Assembly (NCBI GenBank): GCA_963170055.1
Contig: CAUJGJ010000397.1
Coordinates: forward strand, 8,851,801 to 8,869,300
Source: Halisarca cf. caerulea
Lineage: Eukaryota > Porifera > Demospongiae > Chondrillida > Halisarcidae
DNA length: 17,500 nucleotides
Direction of reading: 5' to 3'
The translations under genes and the position numbers were made by a program. Of the stretch, positions 16,563 to 17,500 are shown piece by piece. Numbering within the stretch: the first letter of the stretch is position 1; each line of letters begins with the position of its first letter. A model generated the notes under the pieces. That model searched no databases. It was not told the DNA's origin and was given only the letters and a program-made list of their open reading frames with translations.

Positions 16563-17084
16563 TAAGGTAAACCGTCCTAATTTGGGGGAGGCCCTAATTT
16601 GGGTCACTTCGAACAAAACGGTAAACTGTGGCGCTCAGAAGGATCGCACAGTTTTAATTTATTGATCGAACTATACTTCATGCCATGCTCTATACTCAAA
16701 TGACAAGAGCGGTGCGGTAGATTGTGACTCTTTGGAACAAACCGCCGTTGATCCCTTCTCGGTAGCGCGGGACTGGTCTATTTTCAGGGGGAACTTCTCT
16801 GATTCATCTGTTCACATGCATGCACCACATTGCTAGGCTAATGGACCCTCACCTTAATGATTGCCCTCTTATATGGTGCATGCAGCAGATGGCGATTCTC
16901 TCCTTCCGAATAAAAATCACCCCGCGAAGTTCAGTTTGTGCCGAAAATTTCTTTTGTGCAATGTCACGTGATATAATTATAATTCTTACACAGAATCAAA
17001 AATGTAATCTACTTAATCGATTAAGTAGATGCGTGATTTTAAGGCTAAAAAGTACGTAGATGATTCCGTGGATGCATGGTTTGA
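16563..17084 (+). other. 5' non-coding region of the pogo-like element
   Basis: About 520 bp without a convincing coding frame. It includes subterminal repeats near the left edge and a 24-bp perfect palindrome at 17007-17030. It should carry the promoter and transposase-binding sites if the element is autonomous. Confidence 0.45.
17007..17030. repeat. 24-bp perfect palindrome
   Basis: atctacttaatc followed directly by gattaagtagat, 54 bp before the transposase ATG. It could be a binding site for a dimeric protein or part of the leader; no function is established. Confidence 0.7.
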
Positions 17085-17500
17085 ATGGCAATATCCAGAA
17101 AGAAGAGCTTGAGAGCAGCACTGCAAGAAATTGAGAAGAAACCAAGTATCTCAGTAAGATCATTGGCAAAAAAGTATGGTATTTCAGCAACTACCTTGCA
17201 ACGTCATGTTAACACAAACAGTCGCATTGGAGCAGGCCGACCAGCTGTGCTAACTGCTGCAGAGGAGAAAGAGATTGTGTACTCCTGTCAAGTGTTACAG
17301 GAGATGGGCTTTGGTATGACAAGGGACATAGTGGGTGCTGTTGTTGTCGACTATTTGAGCACTACAGGAAGGCAAAATCTATCCAATGGACAACCTGGCT
17401 ACAAATGGTGGAAAGGCTTTCAAAAGAGATTCCCTCAGCTGGTTGATCGCAAGGCCCAGCATCTGCCAAAACACCGGGCAATTGCTGGCAATGAAGAAAC
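17085..17500 (+). CDS. pogo/Tigger (CENP-B-like) transposase, N-terminal part
   Basis: The ATG at 17085 is preceded directly by an in-frame TGA (17082-17084), and the frame stays open for 138 codons to the window edge. Residues 5-44 (RKKSLRAALQEIEKKPSISV, then RSLAKKYGISATTLQRHVN) form a psq-type helix-turn-helix. Residues 55-61 (GRPAVLT), followed by AEEKEIV, and then GYKWWKGFQKRFPQLVDRKA at about 111-130, fit the CENP-B-type second helix-turn-helix region. In this superfamily these two domains bind the element's ends, and a DDE_1 catalytic domain follows, here outside the window. No stop or frameshift is seen, so the copy may be young. It could also be a domesticated gene of the same family. 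Confidence 0.8.
   Translation, partial: MAISRKKSLRAALQEIEKKPSISVRSLAKKYGISATTLQRHVNTNSRIGAGRPAVLTAAEEKEIVYSCQVLQEMGFGMTRDIVGAVVVDYLSTTGRQNLSNGQPGYKWWKGFQKRFPQLVDRKAQHLPKHRAIAGNEE

Larger units (their letters stand above)
16563..17500 (+). mobile_element. pogo/Tigger-like transposon, left part (runs off the window)
   Basis: It begins at a TA inside the (TA)n tract of the 746-bp repeat, as expected for Tc1/mariner/pogo target choice. The terminal region has a direct repeat cctaatttggg at 16576-16586 and 16593-16603 and a repeated ggtaaac at about 16567 and 16620. The transposase start follows at 17085. The right end, second TA and full terminal inverted repeat lie outside the window, so the left boundary is inferred from where homology to copy 1 stops. 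Confidence 0.6.

Noticed and set aside
1..17500. tRNA, rRNA or other structured RNA genes
   Set aside because: I searched by eye for cloverleaf-like and conserved rRNA segments and saw none; the strong hairpins all belong to mobile elements or isolated palindromes.

Overview
The window is eukaryotic DNA. Coding segments are split by GT-AG introns of about 38 bp to 2.6 kb, the DNA is AT-rich, (TA)n and (GT/CA)n microsatellites are abundant, and several DNA-transposon families are present. The gene types and compact introns fit a non-bilaterian animal such as a sponge, but this is an inference; nothing here identifies the species.

Layout. Positions 1-2680 hold the last exon of a plus-strand DDE-transposase-like protein with an OTU-like region and a CXC (tesmin/TSO1-type) cysteine cluster. 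Positions 3291-6002 hold a plus-strand hAT-type gene (BED finger, hAT middle region, C-terminal dimerisation region) that seems to lack the first half of its catalytic core. Most of 6412-14968 is one minus-strand gene, which I assembled exon by exon from splice sites and reading phase. It has ten exons, at least about 713 residues, a P-loop ATPase core, and is N-terminally open. I do not recognise its family with confidence. From 16563 a pogo/Tigger-like element begins, and its transposase N-terminus runs off the end of the window from 17085.

The introns of the ATPase gene carry a family of hairpin-ended mobile elements: A 11397-11747, B 12799-13165 and a long form C/D 8557-11188. One end is a palindrome (caagt..actcg..cttg). 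The other is a GC-rich stem with a 3-nt loop next to a (TA)n tract. All three sit in short T-tracts, and each has one end within 15 bp of a 3' splice site. The best result concerns C/D. It is flanked by TTTTT on both sides, and removing it with one TTTTT joins the two flanking exons into a continuous reading frame. This suggests that a transposon landed in an exon and is now spliced as an intron, with the 5' splice site inside the element's own terminal palindrome.

A 746-bp segment of the long element recurs inverted at 15817-16562. That copy keeps an open, phase-consistent reading frame for a small basic protein, while the copy inside C/D is broken. The second copy is interrupted at its (TA)n tract by the pogo element, giving a readable order of insertions.
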